Positions 51,035 through 60,125 of a stretch of 64,000 nt of DNA are shown here, piece after piece (position 1 is the stretch's first letter; the number at the start of each line of letters is the position of its first letter). Source of the DNA: Moorena bouillonii PNG (GTDB taxonomy: Bacteria > Cyanobacteriota > Cyanobacteriia > Cyanobacteriales > Coleofasciculaceae). Under the pieces are notes generated by a model. The model searched no databases and had not been told where the DNA came from. It saw only the letters and a program-made list of their open reading frames with translations. The translations under genes were made by a program, and so were the position numbers. The stretch covers positions 572,918 to 636,917 of the forward strand of contig NZ_MKZS01000001.1 of assembly GCF_001942495.1 (NCBI RefSeq), written 5' to 3'.

Positions 51035-52723
51035 TCAATTATTATCTGAAGTATTGTTGATTTGAACATTATTGTGACTAGTACCATGGTGACTAGTACC
51101 ATGGGATTGTCTGGCCATCCACTGAGTCAATTCCTGAGATAGCTGAGTTAGGGACTCAATTAACTGGTGTGAAACGTCTACAGGAAAATTACCAGAACGG
51201 ACGTGCAAATCTAGCTTAGGAAAGGGAATATCAACATGGTAATGACGTAGTATTTCTTCAATCAGAAAGTAAAGCTCACTTTTGATTTGGAACTGCTTGG
51301 GAGGGTCTTCAATCCAAACCAACAACTCAAACTTGAGGGCATTTTCCCCAAAACCAGTAAAAAATACATTAGGGGCTGGTTGATCTAAGATTTCTCGATG
51401 TTGAGAAGCTGCCTCAATCAGAGCACTACGGACTTTAATTGGATCTGAACCGTAGGCCACCCCTACGGGTAATTTTAACCGGGATACTGGATTATTGTGA
51501 GTCCAGTTGACCACTTCAGCTTCCAGAAAGCGAGAATTGGGGATAATGATTGAAACTTGATCCATTGTCAGGATTTCTGTACTCCGAATACCAATATTTT
51601 CTACTGTTCCCATCAGTTCCCCAACATTCACAAAGTCCCCGACTTGAATCGGACGCTCAAAAATAAGTACCAAACCGCTGACACATTCCTTAGCAATTCC
51701 CTGGATTCCAAAACCAATCCCCACACCCAAGACTCCAAAAAATACAGCCAAAGAACTAAAGTCGATTCCCCACAAGTGCAACAGCACAATAGAACCGATC
51801 GAGAGTATGCCATAATGGAAAATCACGGCAATAGTCTGCTGGGCAGGGCGGCTGAGATTGGTGAGGCGAAGAATCCGCGATCGCAAAACTTTTTTTACTA
51901 CCTTAGCTAGGACTATCAGAGCAGCAAATAACCCAATCAAGGTTAATAATCCTAAGACAGAATAGGGTTTATCTCCCACCCAAATGATTTCCCACGTCAA
52001 GCTTTGAACAAATGTGTCGTTAAGTTGGCGGCTCAACTGGCGAGTTTGGGGAAATAGGTTACTAGTATAAATCAGGGTAAATACTAGGATAGTGACCCGG
52101 AAAAGGAGTATGAGAGTCCCGCCTGCAATTTCAGCACGTAAGGCAGGTTGGCGACGGTATCGATGGGTTGACTTAGTTAGCTTTTTGTGAAACAGCCATT
52201 TAATCTGGTGATCCCACAACGAGCCTACTCCCCAACTAGAGATGAGTCCCCATAACCCACATCCAACGGATAGGAATACCGCTTGCACGATATAGTCCTG
52301 GGTACGTTCGAGAAAAGCCCGTTCCATGGCATTCTGTACCAGTGTTTGCCAAAATCGGGCTTGTTCCTTGGGACTTCTTCCTGTTAAAGTGTCATTGGAG
52401 GTTACCGATAGCAAGTGGTTACCATTTACCTTAATCACTGGTAAGTTGTCAGTCCCAGCGATTTCTACGTCTATGGTTGGTGGTGCTGTCTCGATGATTT
52501 GCTTGAGGGTATCACTGGCGTAATCAGCCCGTTGTTGAGCAGTTAACGACCCAGCCGGTGCTACCTCAAACAGGGGACGCCCATCCACGAAAATAGTTAC
52601 CCGATTTAGATTGTCCTGAGCCACAATTGGCGCAGCTGCAATCAGGAAAGCGATCGCCATCGCTCCAATTACTACCAAGATCACTTGCCTCAGCCAATAT
52701 CGGCAGCGAAAGAAGGGATTCAT
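51035..52723 (-). CDS. MscS-family mechanosensitive channel
   Basis: This 562-residue protein has a signal-like N-terminus (RQVILVVIGAMAIAFLIAAA). A periplasmic domain follows (NRVTIFVDGRPLFEVAP; PTIDVEIAGTDNLPVIKVNG), then four to five membrane helices and the MscS core: pore helix region FGVLGVGIGFGIQGIAKECV, GLVLIFERPIQVGDFVNVGE, GTVENIGIRSTEILTMDQVS and IIPNSRFLEAEVVNWTHN. The C-terminal alpha/beta part is followed by a His/Asn/Ser-rich tail (GTSHHGTSHNN). It is the larger cyanobacterial MscS type and releases osmolytes under hypo-osmotic shock. It stands alone. Confidence 0.92.
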   Translation of the reverse strand: MNPFFRCRYWLRQVILVVIGAMAIAFLIAAAPIVAQDNLNRVTIFVDGRPLFEVAPAGSLTAQQRADYASDTLKQIIETAPPTIDVEIAGTDNLPVIKVNGNHLLSVTSNDTLTGRSPKEQARFWQTLVQNAMERAFLERTQDYIVQAVFLSVGCGLWGLISSWGVGSLWDHQIKWLFHKKLTKSTHRYRRQPALRAEIAGGTLILLFRVTILVFTLIYTSNLFPQTRQLSRQLNDTFVQSLTWEIIWVGDKPYSVLGLLTLIGLFAALIVLAKVVKKVLRSRILRLTNLSRPAQQTIAVIFHYGILSIGSIVLLHLWGIDFSSLAVFFGVLGVGIGFGIQGIAKECVSGLVLIFERPIQVGDFVNVGELMGTVENIGIRSTEILTMDQVSIIIPNSRFLEAEVVNWTHNNPVSRLKLPVGVAYGSDPIKVRSALIEAASQHREILDQPAPNVFFTGFGENALKFELLVWIEDPPKQFQIKSELYFLIEEILRHYHVDIPFPKLDLHVRSGNFPVDVSHQLIESLTQLSQELTQWMARQSHGTSHHGTSHNNVQINNTSDNN

Positions 52724-53109
52724 TAGCTACCAAAAATATTCCAGTTGAGAGCCAGGAGGCTTTAGACCCTTCTAATAGGAAGCCAAAGAAAGGAGAGCCT
52801 AGTGTTAACTGTACTTTAGTGTTAACTTTCTAGCCTCTGTAGCATTACTGAAGACAGTTAATTGGTAATTGGTAATTAGTAATTGGTAATTAGTAATTGG
52901 CTGACTATTTTCGGGGATCATATGCGCGAAGCGCACGCTACTTGAGGTGCAGTCAGCCGTCAGCCTTGGCCACGCTAGACGAATGGCTCACGCTACTGAC
53001 TGATTGCTGATTGCTAATAGCTGATTGCTGATTGCTGATTGCTGATTGCTGATTGCTAATTGCTAATTGCTGATTGCTGATCCCTCCAAGTATAGTGATC
53101 ATACTAACC
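52724..53109. repeat. Spacer with TTGGTAATTAG and GATTGCTGATTGCT repeats
   Basis: TAATTGGTAATTAG units lie at 52858-52900, a GCGCGAAGCGCACGCTACTTG palindrome at 52924-52944, and about ten GATTGCT units at 53000-53085. No gene. A frame from the AI-2E gene region runs through the repeat but encodes only SNQQSAISNQQ and is rejected. Confidence 0.7.
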
Positions 53110-54210
53110 CTAAAGGGAAAGAGCATTTGAGGCATCTGAGTCAGAAGCTGCCGAGATAGTAGCAGCATTTTGTTCCGCCTCCAGTTTCGGCTTCAAGTAC
53201 AAATTTTCTAGTACCAGAGCTGCACCAGCTACCCAAGGGGGAACAATCAAAGCACCAAGAATCCCCAAAACCTTTGCACCACCTAGCACTGCCAACAACT
53301 GATATAAGGGGTGAACTCTTACAGAAGACCCCACCAGTAGGGGGTCAAGAATATAGGTTTCCAGATTCTGAATAATCACAAATAGTAGCAATACCCAGGA
53401 GAAAGTCCATCCCCCTTGAGCAATTGCCACAATCAATGCTGGAATTGCTCCTAAAACCGGACCAAAGAAGGGAATCAAATTGGTAACTCCAGCAATTACA
53501 CCCAAACCCAAGGCAAACTCTGACAGTCCCAAAAATTTTAAACCAACAGTAATCGCCATGCCTAAAATTCCTGAAACCACCACTCGCCCCTGGATGTAAC
53601 CCCCCATCCGTTGGCTGACTGGCTTGACCTGGGCTGCTAATTTTTCATCCCAGGGTTTGGGAAACAAACTTACCCCCCCTTTAATTAATTGTTCAGAGCC
53701 AGCTAACATATAACCAGACAGCAGTGTTGCCAGAATTACGGTAAATACTCCAGCAATAAGATTCCGTGTCAATCCATAGGACTGCACTAGCAACTGTTGA
53801 GAGGAACGAATCACCCAAGAGGTAACGGTGCCAGCATCAAACATTTTACTCAGAGCTAGTTCAGTCATCCCTAGGCGAATCGCTAAAGCATCTAACAAAG
53901 AGGTTAAAACCTCCAAATACGTTGGCAGTTTCCGAAATAAACGCTGAATTTGCTGAGCTACTGTTGGTCCAATCACTAAGCCGATCCCTGTCAAACCAGC
54001 GATTAAGCCTAAATAAACCAGAATAACCGCTAGCCAGCGGGGAATCCTTAACTTTTCAGCACTATCAATAATTGGCGCTAGAGTAGATGCGAGCACTACT
54101 GCAATCATCAGTACTACTAGCAAAGCTCTCAGTTGCCACAGCAGGACGATTGTCAAGCTAGTAGCAACAATCAGCAGTAAGTTAGCTAAGGAGATTTTAA
54201 GGCGTAGCAT
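53110..54210 (-). CDS. AI-2E family transporter
   Basis: This 366-residue multi-pass membrane protein of the PF01594 type starts with paired helices (LANLLLIVATSLTIVLL; LRALLVVLMIAVVLASTLAP). An amphipathic central region follows (QQIQRLFRKLPTYLEVLTSL), and the family block GVTNLIPFFGPVLGAIPALI with ILDPLLVGSSVRVHPL leads to helices ending LIVPPWVAGAALVLENLY. Members export varied substrates or ions; the AI-2 role applies to few of them. The gene lies after a repeat spacer and is probably monocistronic. Confidence 0.9.
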   Translation of the reverse strand: MLRLKISLANLLLIVATSLTIVLLWQLRALLVVLMIAVVLASTLAPIIDSAEKLRIPRWLAVILVYLGLIAGLTGIGLVIGPTVAQQIQRLFRKLPTYLEVLTSLLDALAIRLGMTELALSKMFDAGTVTSWVIRSSQQLLVQSYGLTRNLIAGVFTVILATLLSGYMLAGSEQLIKGGVSLFPKPWDEKLAAQVKPVSQRMGGYIQGRVVVSGILGMAITVGLKFLGLSEFALGLGVIAGVTNLIPFFGPVLGAIPALIVAIAQGGWTFSWVLLLFVIIQNLETYILDPLLVGSSVRVHPLYQLLAVLGGAKVLGILGALIVPPWVAGAALVLENLYLKPKLEAEQNAATISAASDSDASNALSL

Positions 54211-54277
54211 AGACTTCCATTTGCATGTTGAGTGCCTGCAAATAGTCTACAGAGAAAAGAGCTGAATTAGTTTAAGG

Positions 54278-54525
54278 TTGCAGGTACGGTTGAGGGTTAG
54301 ATGGTTGAAGGTTAGATGGTTGAAGGTTAGATGGTTGAAGGTTAGACGGTTGAAGGTTAGACGGTTGAAGGTTAGACGGTTGAAGGTTAGACGGTTGAAG
54401 GTTAGACGGTTGAAGGTTAGATGGTTGAAGGTTAGATGGTTGAAGGTTAGATGGTTGAAGGTTAGATGGTTAGATGGTTAGATGGTTAGACGGTTAGACG
54501 GTTAGATGGTATTGAGTAAGCGCTA
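54278..54525. repeat. 15-bp tandem repeat GGTTGAAGGTTAGAY
   Basis: About 13 units in head-to-tail order, changing between GATGG and GACGG at the end, followed by shorter GGTTAGAYG units up to 54507. The open frame on the + strand encodes only LKVRWLKVRR and is not a gene. The unit contains the TTGAAGG heptamer seen elsewhere in the window, reverse oriented. Confidence 0.85.
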
Positions 54526-54634
54526 GTTTAGTTTCAACTATCGCGGTGAGGGGAAATCTCCCTAAGCTTTAGATCTCAAGCTTTAGATCTTTTATGTCCT
54601 ACCCTATACCGAACGCCAAAGCCGAACAACCCCA

Positions 54635-54756
54635 TAACCTTCAACCCCATAACCTTCAACCCCATAACCTTCAACCCCATAACCTTCAACTTTCAACTTT
54701 CAACTTTCAACTTTCAACTTTCAACTTTCAACTTTCAACTTTCAACTTTCAACCTT
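54635..54756. repeat. AACCTTCAACCCCAT and TTTCAAC tandem repeats
   Basis: About four AACCTTCAACCCCAT units are followed by about ten CTTTCAA heptamers that end right at the stop of the sodium:solute symporter gene. This is the same heptamer family as at 12411-12815 and 22830-23035. Confidence 0.85.
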
Positions 54757-54758
54757 GA

Positions 54759-56450
54759 TCAATCCAACTCCTCTTCACCGAGATCGTGAAGGGCTGGGGG
54801 CTGATCACCGGGTGTTCGCAACATTTCCACCATCTCTTGAATTTCTGCTGGAGGTGGGGGTGTCAGGCGAGAAACGACTACAGTCACGATGAAATTAAGC
54901 ACCATCCCTACGGTACCAATCCCCTCAGGGGAAATACCGAAAAACCAGGGTGTCATACTATAGAATTTCACCCCAATGATGTAAACGGTGGTAAAAATTA
55001 ACCCTACCACCATGCCAGCAATTGCCCCTTCTCGGTTGGTTCGCTTATCAAATACCCCTAGCAGAATCACTGGGAAAAAGCTGGCAGCGGCTAAGCCAAA
55101 GGCAAAGGCTACCACTTGGGCTACAAATCCAGGGGGATTGATACCAAAGTAACCGGCAATGGCAATGGCAGCAATTACCATAATTCGACCTACCATCAAT
55201 CGTTGGGACTCCGATGCCCTAGGATTAATGATGCGGTAGTAGACATCGTGGGCGATTGAGCTAGAAATCACTAGCAGTAATCCTGATGCAGTGGATAGAG
55301 CGGCGGCTAGTCCTCCTGCTGCTACTAGGGCAATCACCCAGGGAGCAAGTTTGGCTACCTCTGGTGTGGAGAGTACGATGATATCTCGGTCAATCTTTAT
55401 TTCATTGGTGTCTTTGTCCGGTTTGAGCTCAATCTTGCCATTGCCGTTTTTATCGTCAAACGCCAATAAACCAGTATTTTCCCATTTGGTTGCCCAGTCG
55501 AGCTGACGCACTTCCTCAATGGTATGGTTATGGAGGCTATCAATCAGGTTATAGCGGGCAAAGGCAGCAACGGCGGGAGCTGTGGTGTAGAGTATGGCAA
55601 TGAATAATAGCGCCCAGCCAGCGGAATAACGAGCAGCTCTAGCATTGCGTACGGTGTAAAAGCGTACAATCACATGGGGAAGTCCAGCAGTACCGACCAT
55701 CAAGGCGATGGTGATAAATAAGACATCCACCATGGACTTGTTGGCAAAGGGTTTAGTGTATTCCTGGAAACCCAGATCTACCTGAATTTGATTGAGTTTG
55801 GGGATAATGTCACTGAAGGTGAATCCTAGCTGGGGAATCGGGTTGTCGGTCAGTAGAGTTGCGATCGCAATCGCTGGAATCAGGTAAGCCACAATCAACA
55901 CGCCATACTGGGTTACTTGAGTCCAGGTAATTCCTTTCATCCCCCCCAGCACGGCAAAAAATGCCACAATCACCATGCCAATCACTACACCCTGACCGAT
56001 ATCCACTTGCAGAAAGCGGCTAAATACAATACCTACCCCTCGCATCTGTCCTGCGACATAGGTTAAGGAGACAAAAATAGCAGCAATTACTGCTACCAAC
56101 CGAGCAACATTCGAGTAATAGCGGTCTCCTACAAAGTCCGGTACTGTATATTTTCCAAACTTCCGCAGGTAAGGGGCTAACAATAGCGCTAGTAGGACAT
56201 ATCCTCCTGTCCAGCCCATCAGGTAAATTGAGCCATCATATCCTAAGAAAGAGATTAGCCCTGCCATAGAAATAAAGGAAGCAGCAGACATCCAATCCGC
56301 TGCTGTAGCAGCACCATTAGCAACAGCGGGAACACCCTGATCTGCTACGAAAAACCCTTTACTATCGCGCACCCGAGAGCGCCAACCAATGTAAAGGTAG
56401 AGAATAAAGGAAATAATGACCAATACACTGGTCCAAGCTTCAACTGTCAT
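54759..56450 (-). CDS. Sodium:solute symporter (ActP-like)
   Basis: This 563-residue permease has 12-13 helices. Signature segments include GFFVADQGVPAVANGAATAADWMSAASF (split by family positions), FVGDRYYSNVARLVAV and GTAGLPHVIVRFYTV, with late helices LAAALSTASGLLLVISSS and FGLAAASFFPVILLG. This is the acetate/cation symporter branch of the SSS family. An EF-hand-like loop (FDDKNGNGKIELKPDKD, about residues 328-344) lies in the long extramembrane loop, which could bind Ca; the last EF ligand Glu is missing. The partner DUF4212 gene lies 296 bases upstream on the same strand. The substrate is not certain (acetate or another monocarboxylate). Confidence 0.9.
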   Translation of the reverse strand: MTVEAWTSVLVIISFILYLYIGWRSRVRDSKGFFVADQGVPAVANGAATAADWMSAASFISMAGLISFLGYDGSIYLMGWTGGYVLLALLLAPYLRKFGKYTVPDFVGDRYYSNVARLVAVIAAIFVSLTYVAGQMRGVGIVFSRFLQVDIGQGVVIGMVIVAFFAVLGGMKGITWTQVTQYGVLIVAYLIPAIAIATLLTDNPIPQLGFTFSDIIPKLNQIQVDLGFQEYTKPFANKSMVDVLFITIALMVGTAGLPHVIVRFYTVRNARAARYSAGWALLFIAILYTTAPAVAAFARYNLIDSLHNHTIEEVRQLDWATKWENTGLLAFDDKNGNGKIELKPDKDTNEIKIDRDIIVLSTPEVAKLAPWVIALVAAGGLAAALSTASGLLLVISSSIAHDVYYRIINPRASESQRLMVGRIMVIAAIAIAGYFGINPPGFVAQVVAFAFGLAAASFFPVILLGVFDKRTNREGAIAGMVVGLIFTTVYIIGVKFYSMTPWFFGISPEGIGTVGMVLNFIVTVVVSRLTPPPPAEIQEMVEMLRTPGDQPPALHDLGEEELD

Positions 56451-56746
56451 AGATATTTCTTTGTCTTAATAATTGCTATAGCGCTGCGCGCAGGGAATCG
56501 GGAATCGGGAATCGGGAATCGGGAATCGGGAAAAAATCCTATGTACATCATTACTATGAGAAACCCCATATAGGGATTGTTAGTAATTAAAAAACGGTAT
56601 TTTTTGATTTAAAAATACTATAGAATTTCCCTATTACAATTCCTAAATTGTAAGTGCTAATTGCTAACTATAAACAACTATACTTGATAGTATACTTTAG
56701 TTAAGCAACGCCATTTATTTCCAAATTTAGTTGCCAACATTCAACA
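56451..56746. repeat. Spacer with GGGAATC repeats
   Basis: Five to six GGGAATC units lie at 56491-56530, followed by AT-rich sequence. It separates the DUF4212 gene from the symporter gene and may weaken or remove their cotranscription. Confidence 0.6.
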
Positions 56747-56995
56747 TTACTTTTTGTATTTACGGTCAATTTTATCCATCTGTATAGCGTAGATAAAAAT
56801 TAGGACAACAAAGGTAAAAATACTCCCTTGTTGTGCAAACCAGAAGCCTAGGGGAATATTCCCTACACTGACATTGTTGAGTAATGTTACGAGCAGAATG
56901 CTGCATACAACGGATACGAATGCCCAAACAATTAGGAGATTCCGAATTAATGCGACGTTGGCACGCCAGTATGCCTGACGCTTGTTCTGGTTCAT
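56747..56995 (-). CDS. DUF4212 small subunit of the sodium:solute symporter
   Basis: This 82-residue protein has two membrane helices (LIRNLLIVWAFVSVVCSILL; IFTFVVLIFIYAIQMDKID) and the family's QAYWRANVALIRNL start and YAIQMDKIDRKY end. DUF4212 proteins normally stand directly before an ActP-like symporter gene and form its small subunit. Here the two are in the same order, but a repeat block pushes them apart. Length is normal. Confidence 0.88.
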   Translation of the reverse strand: MNQNKRQAYWRANVALIRNLLIVWAFVSVVCSILLVTLLNNVSVGNIPLGFWFAQQGSIFTFVVLIFIYAIQMDKIDRKYKK

Positions 56996-57646
56996 AGTTT
57001 TATTAGTAATGTACTAAATGTACTATTTGCCCTTGACTAGCTTCTGGATATAAAGCAACCACCGATAATTGCCCGTCAGCTATCAGCTATCAGCGTGTCG
57101 CGTATCAGCTATCAGCTATCAACTTACACGTTAGTTCCCTCGCCTGAGCGAGGAATTCATAGTCTTTGGCTTTGAGTCCGTTGAAGTCGTCAGCTAGATA
57201 GTTTGTTTTAAGCTGACGGCTGACGGCTGACGGCTGTTAGCGCAGCGTGCGCGTAGCCCATATGCTTACAATTGCCTTAACATGGCGTATCGGTATTTCA
57301 AAATGTGCTAGGGTATACAGAATATTTGCCGGAGCTTAGGGATAGGCTACACCAAAGGTGAACAAAAACCGTCTTTTCGGGGTTTTCTTAATAAAACTAA
57401 ACAATTATGGGGATTTACTGGTGTCTTTAGGGCATGGCATTGGGCGATAGGCACCAGCATAGGCTAATCACATCTGTGCAATTTGCCACTGCCCCAGACC
57501 GCTTTTCCCGTTGTTTAAAGAAATATTAAATGAATTGTGAATATTATTTCGTCAAGAAATGTAAAGCTTAGAGCCAGATTATGTTAAGTTTCGATAAAAT
57601 AAATCGTAAGTTGATCAGCAAAAGCGATCGCTAAAATTCAACCTCC
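56996..57646. other. Gene-free spacer with TATCAGC and GCTGACG repeats
   Basis: TATCAGC units lie at 57077-57120, GCTGACGGCTGACGG at 57211-57235, and a GCGCAGCGTGCGCGTAGCCC palindrome at 57240-57259. The remainder up to the intron shows no gene. The promoter for the DUF4212 gene should be between 56996 and about 57060. Confidence 0.5.
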
Positions 57647-60046
57647 ATTAAACTAAGCCAGTGAGTCACCTCACTGACTCGTCTTCAAAACCGGGCGTGA
57701 AAGTTTCCCTTCACCCGGCTCCTCGTTGTAGGAACCATTGACATTGGTACCTCTACCAGGGATGGGCATCAAGCTCATGACTGGTTTTTACGGTAGAACC
57801 GTGTCTGACATCGTGGCAATGTAGGTGAAGTAGTTCCAGATTGTCGTCTGTGTTATTTCCACCAATGGAGCGCGGTATAATGTGATGTGTTTCCAATAAA
57901 TCTTCGTCCCTAAAGGTAAGACCACAGTGGGAGCACTTCCCTTTTTGCCTTTTTAAAAGTCTGGCCTTTTGATTGGTCAAAACAGGATGCTTACCCATTC
58001 TGGTACTCCAATAGATTAGGTCTCCATCGTAAGGACTTCTGGATTCTTTGACTTTGACATGTCTAACAATTGGTGTCAAAGCATGTTTCGGTAGATAGTT
58101 ATCTTCCTGTGCCATGAATACCCAGTTGTCGTTTGAGATGGTTCCCCAATATTTCTGGTTTACCCAGGTTTTTGATTTCTTTGGATGCCTTCTGTACCCC
58201 CACCGTTGGAGTTTATTCCATAACATATTCCCCAGGTCGTTGAAGGTTTCTTTGCTACAGACTGTGCTGTAATAATTACACCAACCTGTTATAATGGGTT
58301 TGAGTCGGCTAATTAGAGCCTTCTGTGGAGCAGCTTTATATCTATCAATAACAGAGGAAAGCTGCTCATAATGCTTGTGGATTTTCTGTTTAGATGGTTT
58401 GATGATGGTCTTAAAACCTTGTTTTGACTGGTTTTTACCAACCTGATATTGACGGACATTGAATCCGAGAAAGTCAAATCCATCCATGGTGTGGGTAATC
58501 CTGGTCTTACTTGATTTTAGTTCCAAGCCCATGTCCATCAACCATAGGTTGATGACCTTCTGGCATTCTTCTACCACGGTTAGGTCTTTGTGCATGATGA
58601 CAAAATCATCAGCATATCGAACCAAACTTAAGGCTGATTTGTTATCCCGTTTTTTTCCGGGTAATGTTTCGGCATATTGTTTAATCCGTTTTTCCATGCC
58701 GTGAAGGGCTATGTTGGCCAGTAGAGGGGATATTACTCCCCCCTGTGGTGTGCCCTTATCTGTAGTGGAGAATGTGTCATTGTCCATCACACCAGCCTTG
58801 AGCCAGGAACGTATTAAACGTTTCATGGATGGATAAGTATTTAATTTTCTCAGAAGTGCATCGTGGTTGATTTTATCGAAGCATTTGGCAATATCAGCAT
58901 CTAGAACCCATTTTGGTTTTTGTTTGATACTGTTGAATATTGCTTCGATGGCATCGTGGCCTGAGCGTCCTGGTCTAAACCCATATGAATTGGGTTCAAA
59001 TTGTGCCTCCCATTCTGGTTCTAATGCCAGTTTGGCAAGAGCTTGCAATGTTCGGTCATACATGGTAGGGATGCCTAGTGGGCGTTTTTCACCTTTACCA
59101 GGTTTGGGAATCCAAACCCGTCGAGTTGGTTTGGCCTTTCCGCAGACTTTCAAGTTGTTAACTAGGGACAGACGTTGTAATGGTGTTAATGATTTGATAC
59201 CATCAACCCCAGCCGTCTTCTTACCCTTGTTATCTTGTGTGACCCTACGCACCGCAATCATTTTTGCAGTCCAAGACTTCATCAAGGTTTTTTGTAGTCG
59301 TCTAACCGCGCGAACATCGCCACGTTGGGAGGCTCGAAATATTCGTTTTTGCAACTTAAATAGGGCTCGTTTTAACTTACGCCAATTGACCTTATTCCAT
59401 TCCGACGTATGGGAGAATCCCATCGTTTTAGACTTATTCATTGGTACTTGCGACTATTTCTTTTCCTACAACGTGAGTCCGTCTGCATATCCTAGGCATT
59501 ACCCTAGGCGTTAGCAACTGAGCTCAATCTTGCCCCCATATGACTTGCGGCTAACTACCTACTTGGATATCGACCTTTCCAAGAGTACAAACAGGGGTTA
59601 CTTCGTTCCTGATTACCATTGGTTGGACTTTTAGGGTGGTACTGTTCACCGGGAGGTGTGGTTTTGGGAATCACTTCATGGAGATGGAACCTTGAAGTCA
59701 GTGCCTCCTTTGACATTTTGTCTATGGCGTGTCAGCCTTTGCGCCATACGATGGTAACGATGATTTGAGCGTACCTTCCTTGCGTACCCATAAGTCCTTG
59801 CCTGCTACTAACACCGGATTCGGCTTCTAGTGCTTCGCTGTTTGACCCCGCTTTACCCATAGGTTTGTTAGTTCCTATGAATAGGGGTAAGGCTGTCAGG
59901 AGGATTCCACTCCGGCTGGACTTGCTTATACTCACCAGCATGGTTATCAAGTTATCTAGGTTCCAAATAGAGCGTGGTGCTCTGTCTGGCTAGCGGCTAA
60001 TCCCCCAAGCCCTTTCTGGACAAGGTTTATAGCCAACGAATCGCAC
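57647..60046 (-). mobile_element. Group II intron 2 with HNH-type intron-encoded protein
   Basis: The intron is about 2400 bases on the - strand. The 5' end reads GTGCGATTCG (from 60046). Domain V at 57686-57721 has GAGCCGGGTGAAGGGAAAC on the - strand with the matching TTTCACGCCCGG. Domain VI (GAGTCAGTGAGGTGACTCAC) ends near ...GCTTAGTTTAAT at 57647. It is inserted in intergenic DNA: the 5' flank is a GGGGAGAT tandem repeat (60047-60075) and the 3' flank is GGAGGTTGAATTTTAGCG. It is clearly related to intron 1 in end sequences but not identical. The exact 3' base may differ by a few positions. Confidence 0.85.
57753..59441 (-). CDS. Group II intron reverse transcriptase/maturase with HNH domain (intron 2)
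   Basis: The intron-encoded protein has 562 residues. RT blocks are KKTAGVDGIKSLTPLQR, KRPLGIPTMYDRTLQALAKL and GTPQGGVISPLLANIALHG, with the catalytic LVRYADDFVIMH (about 273). Then come the maturase region (ITGWCNYYSTVCSKETF) and the HNH endonuclease CSHCGLTFRDEDLLETHHII with LLHLHCHDVRHG. Everything needed for splicing and homing is present. A free-standing leader of about 600 bases upstream in the intron holds domains I-III; the protein ORF lies in domain IV. Confidence 0.93.
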   Translation of the reverse strand: MNKSKTMGFSHTSEWNKVNWRKLKRALFKLQKRIFRASQRGDVRAVRRLQKTLMKSWTAKMIAVRRVTQDNKGKKTAGVDGIKSLTPLQRLSLVNNLKVCGKAKPTRRVWIPKPGKGEKRPLGIPTMYDRTLQALAKLALEPEWEAQFEPNSYGFRPGRSGHDAIEAIFNSIKQKPKWVLDADIAKCFDKINHDALLRKLNTYPSMKRLIRSWLKAGVMDNDTFSTTDKGTPQGGVISPLLANIALHGMEKRIKQYAETLPGKKRDNKSALSLVRYADDFVIMHKDLTVVEECQKVINLWLMDMGLELKSSKTRITHTMDGFDFLGFNVRQYQVGKNQSKQGFKTIIKPSKQKIHKHYEQLSSVIDRYKAAPQKALISRLKPIITGWCNYYSTVCSKETFNDLGNMLWNKLQRWGYRRHPKKSKTWVNQKYWGTISNDNWVFMAQEDNYLPKHALTPIVRHVKVKESRSPYDGDLIYWSTRMGKHPVLTNQKARLLKRQKGKCSHCGLTFRDEDLLETHHIIPRSIGGNNTDDNLELLHLHCHDVRHGSTVKTSHELDAHPW

Positions 60047-60125
60047 CCATCTCCCCATCTCCCCATCTCCCCATCACTGGTATAATAGTTCAGAAGCTAT
60101 TTCAAGCAATAACTTGAAACTGAAT
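60047..60125. repeat. GGGGAGAT tandem repeat and leader of the exoprotein gene
   Basis: CCCATCTC units (four) at 60046-60075 form the 5' flank of intron 2. The next 50 bases lead to the exoprotein start and contain TATAATAGTTCAG (60090-60102), a plausible -10-like box. No ribosome-binding site is evident before the ATG. Confidence 0.55.

Noticed and set aside
54278..54481. 67-residue frame encoding LKVRWLKVRR repeats
   Set aside because: It is only the translation of a 15-bp tandem repeat, with no start signal and no other content.
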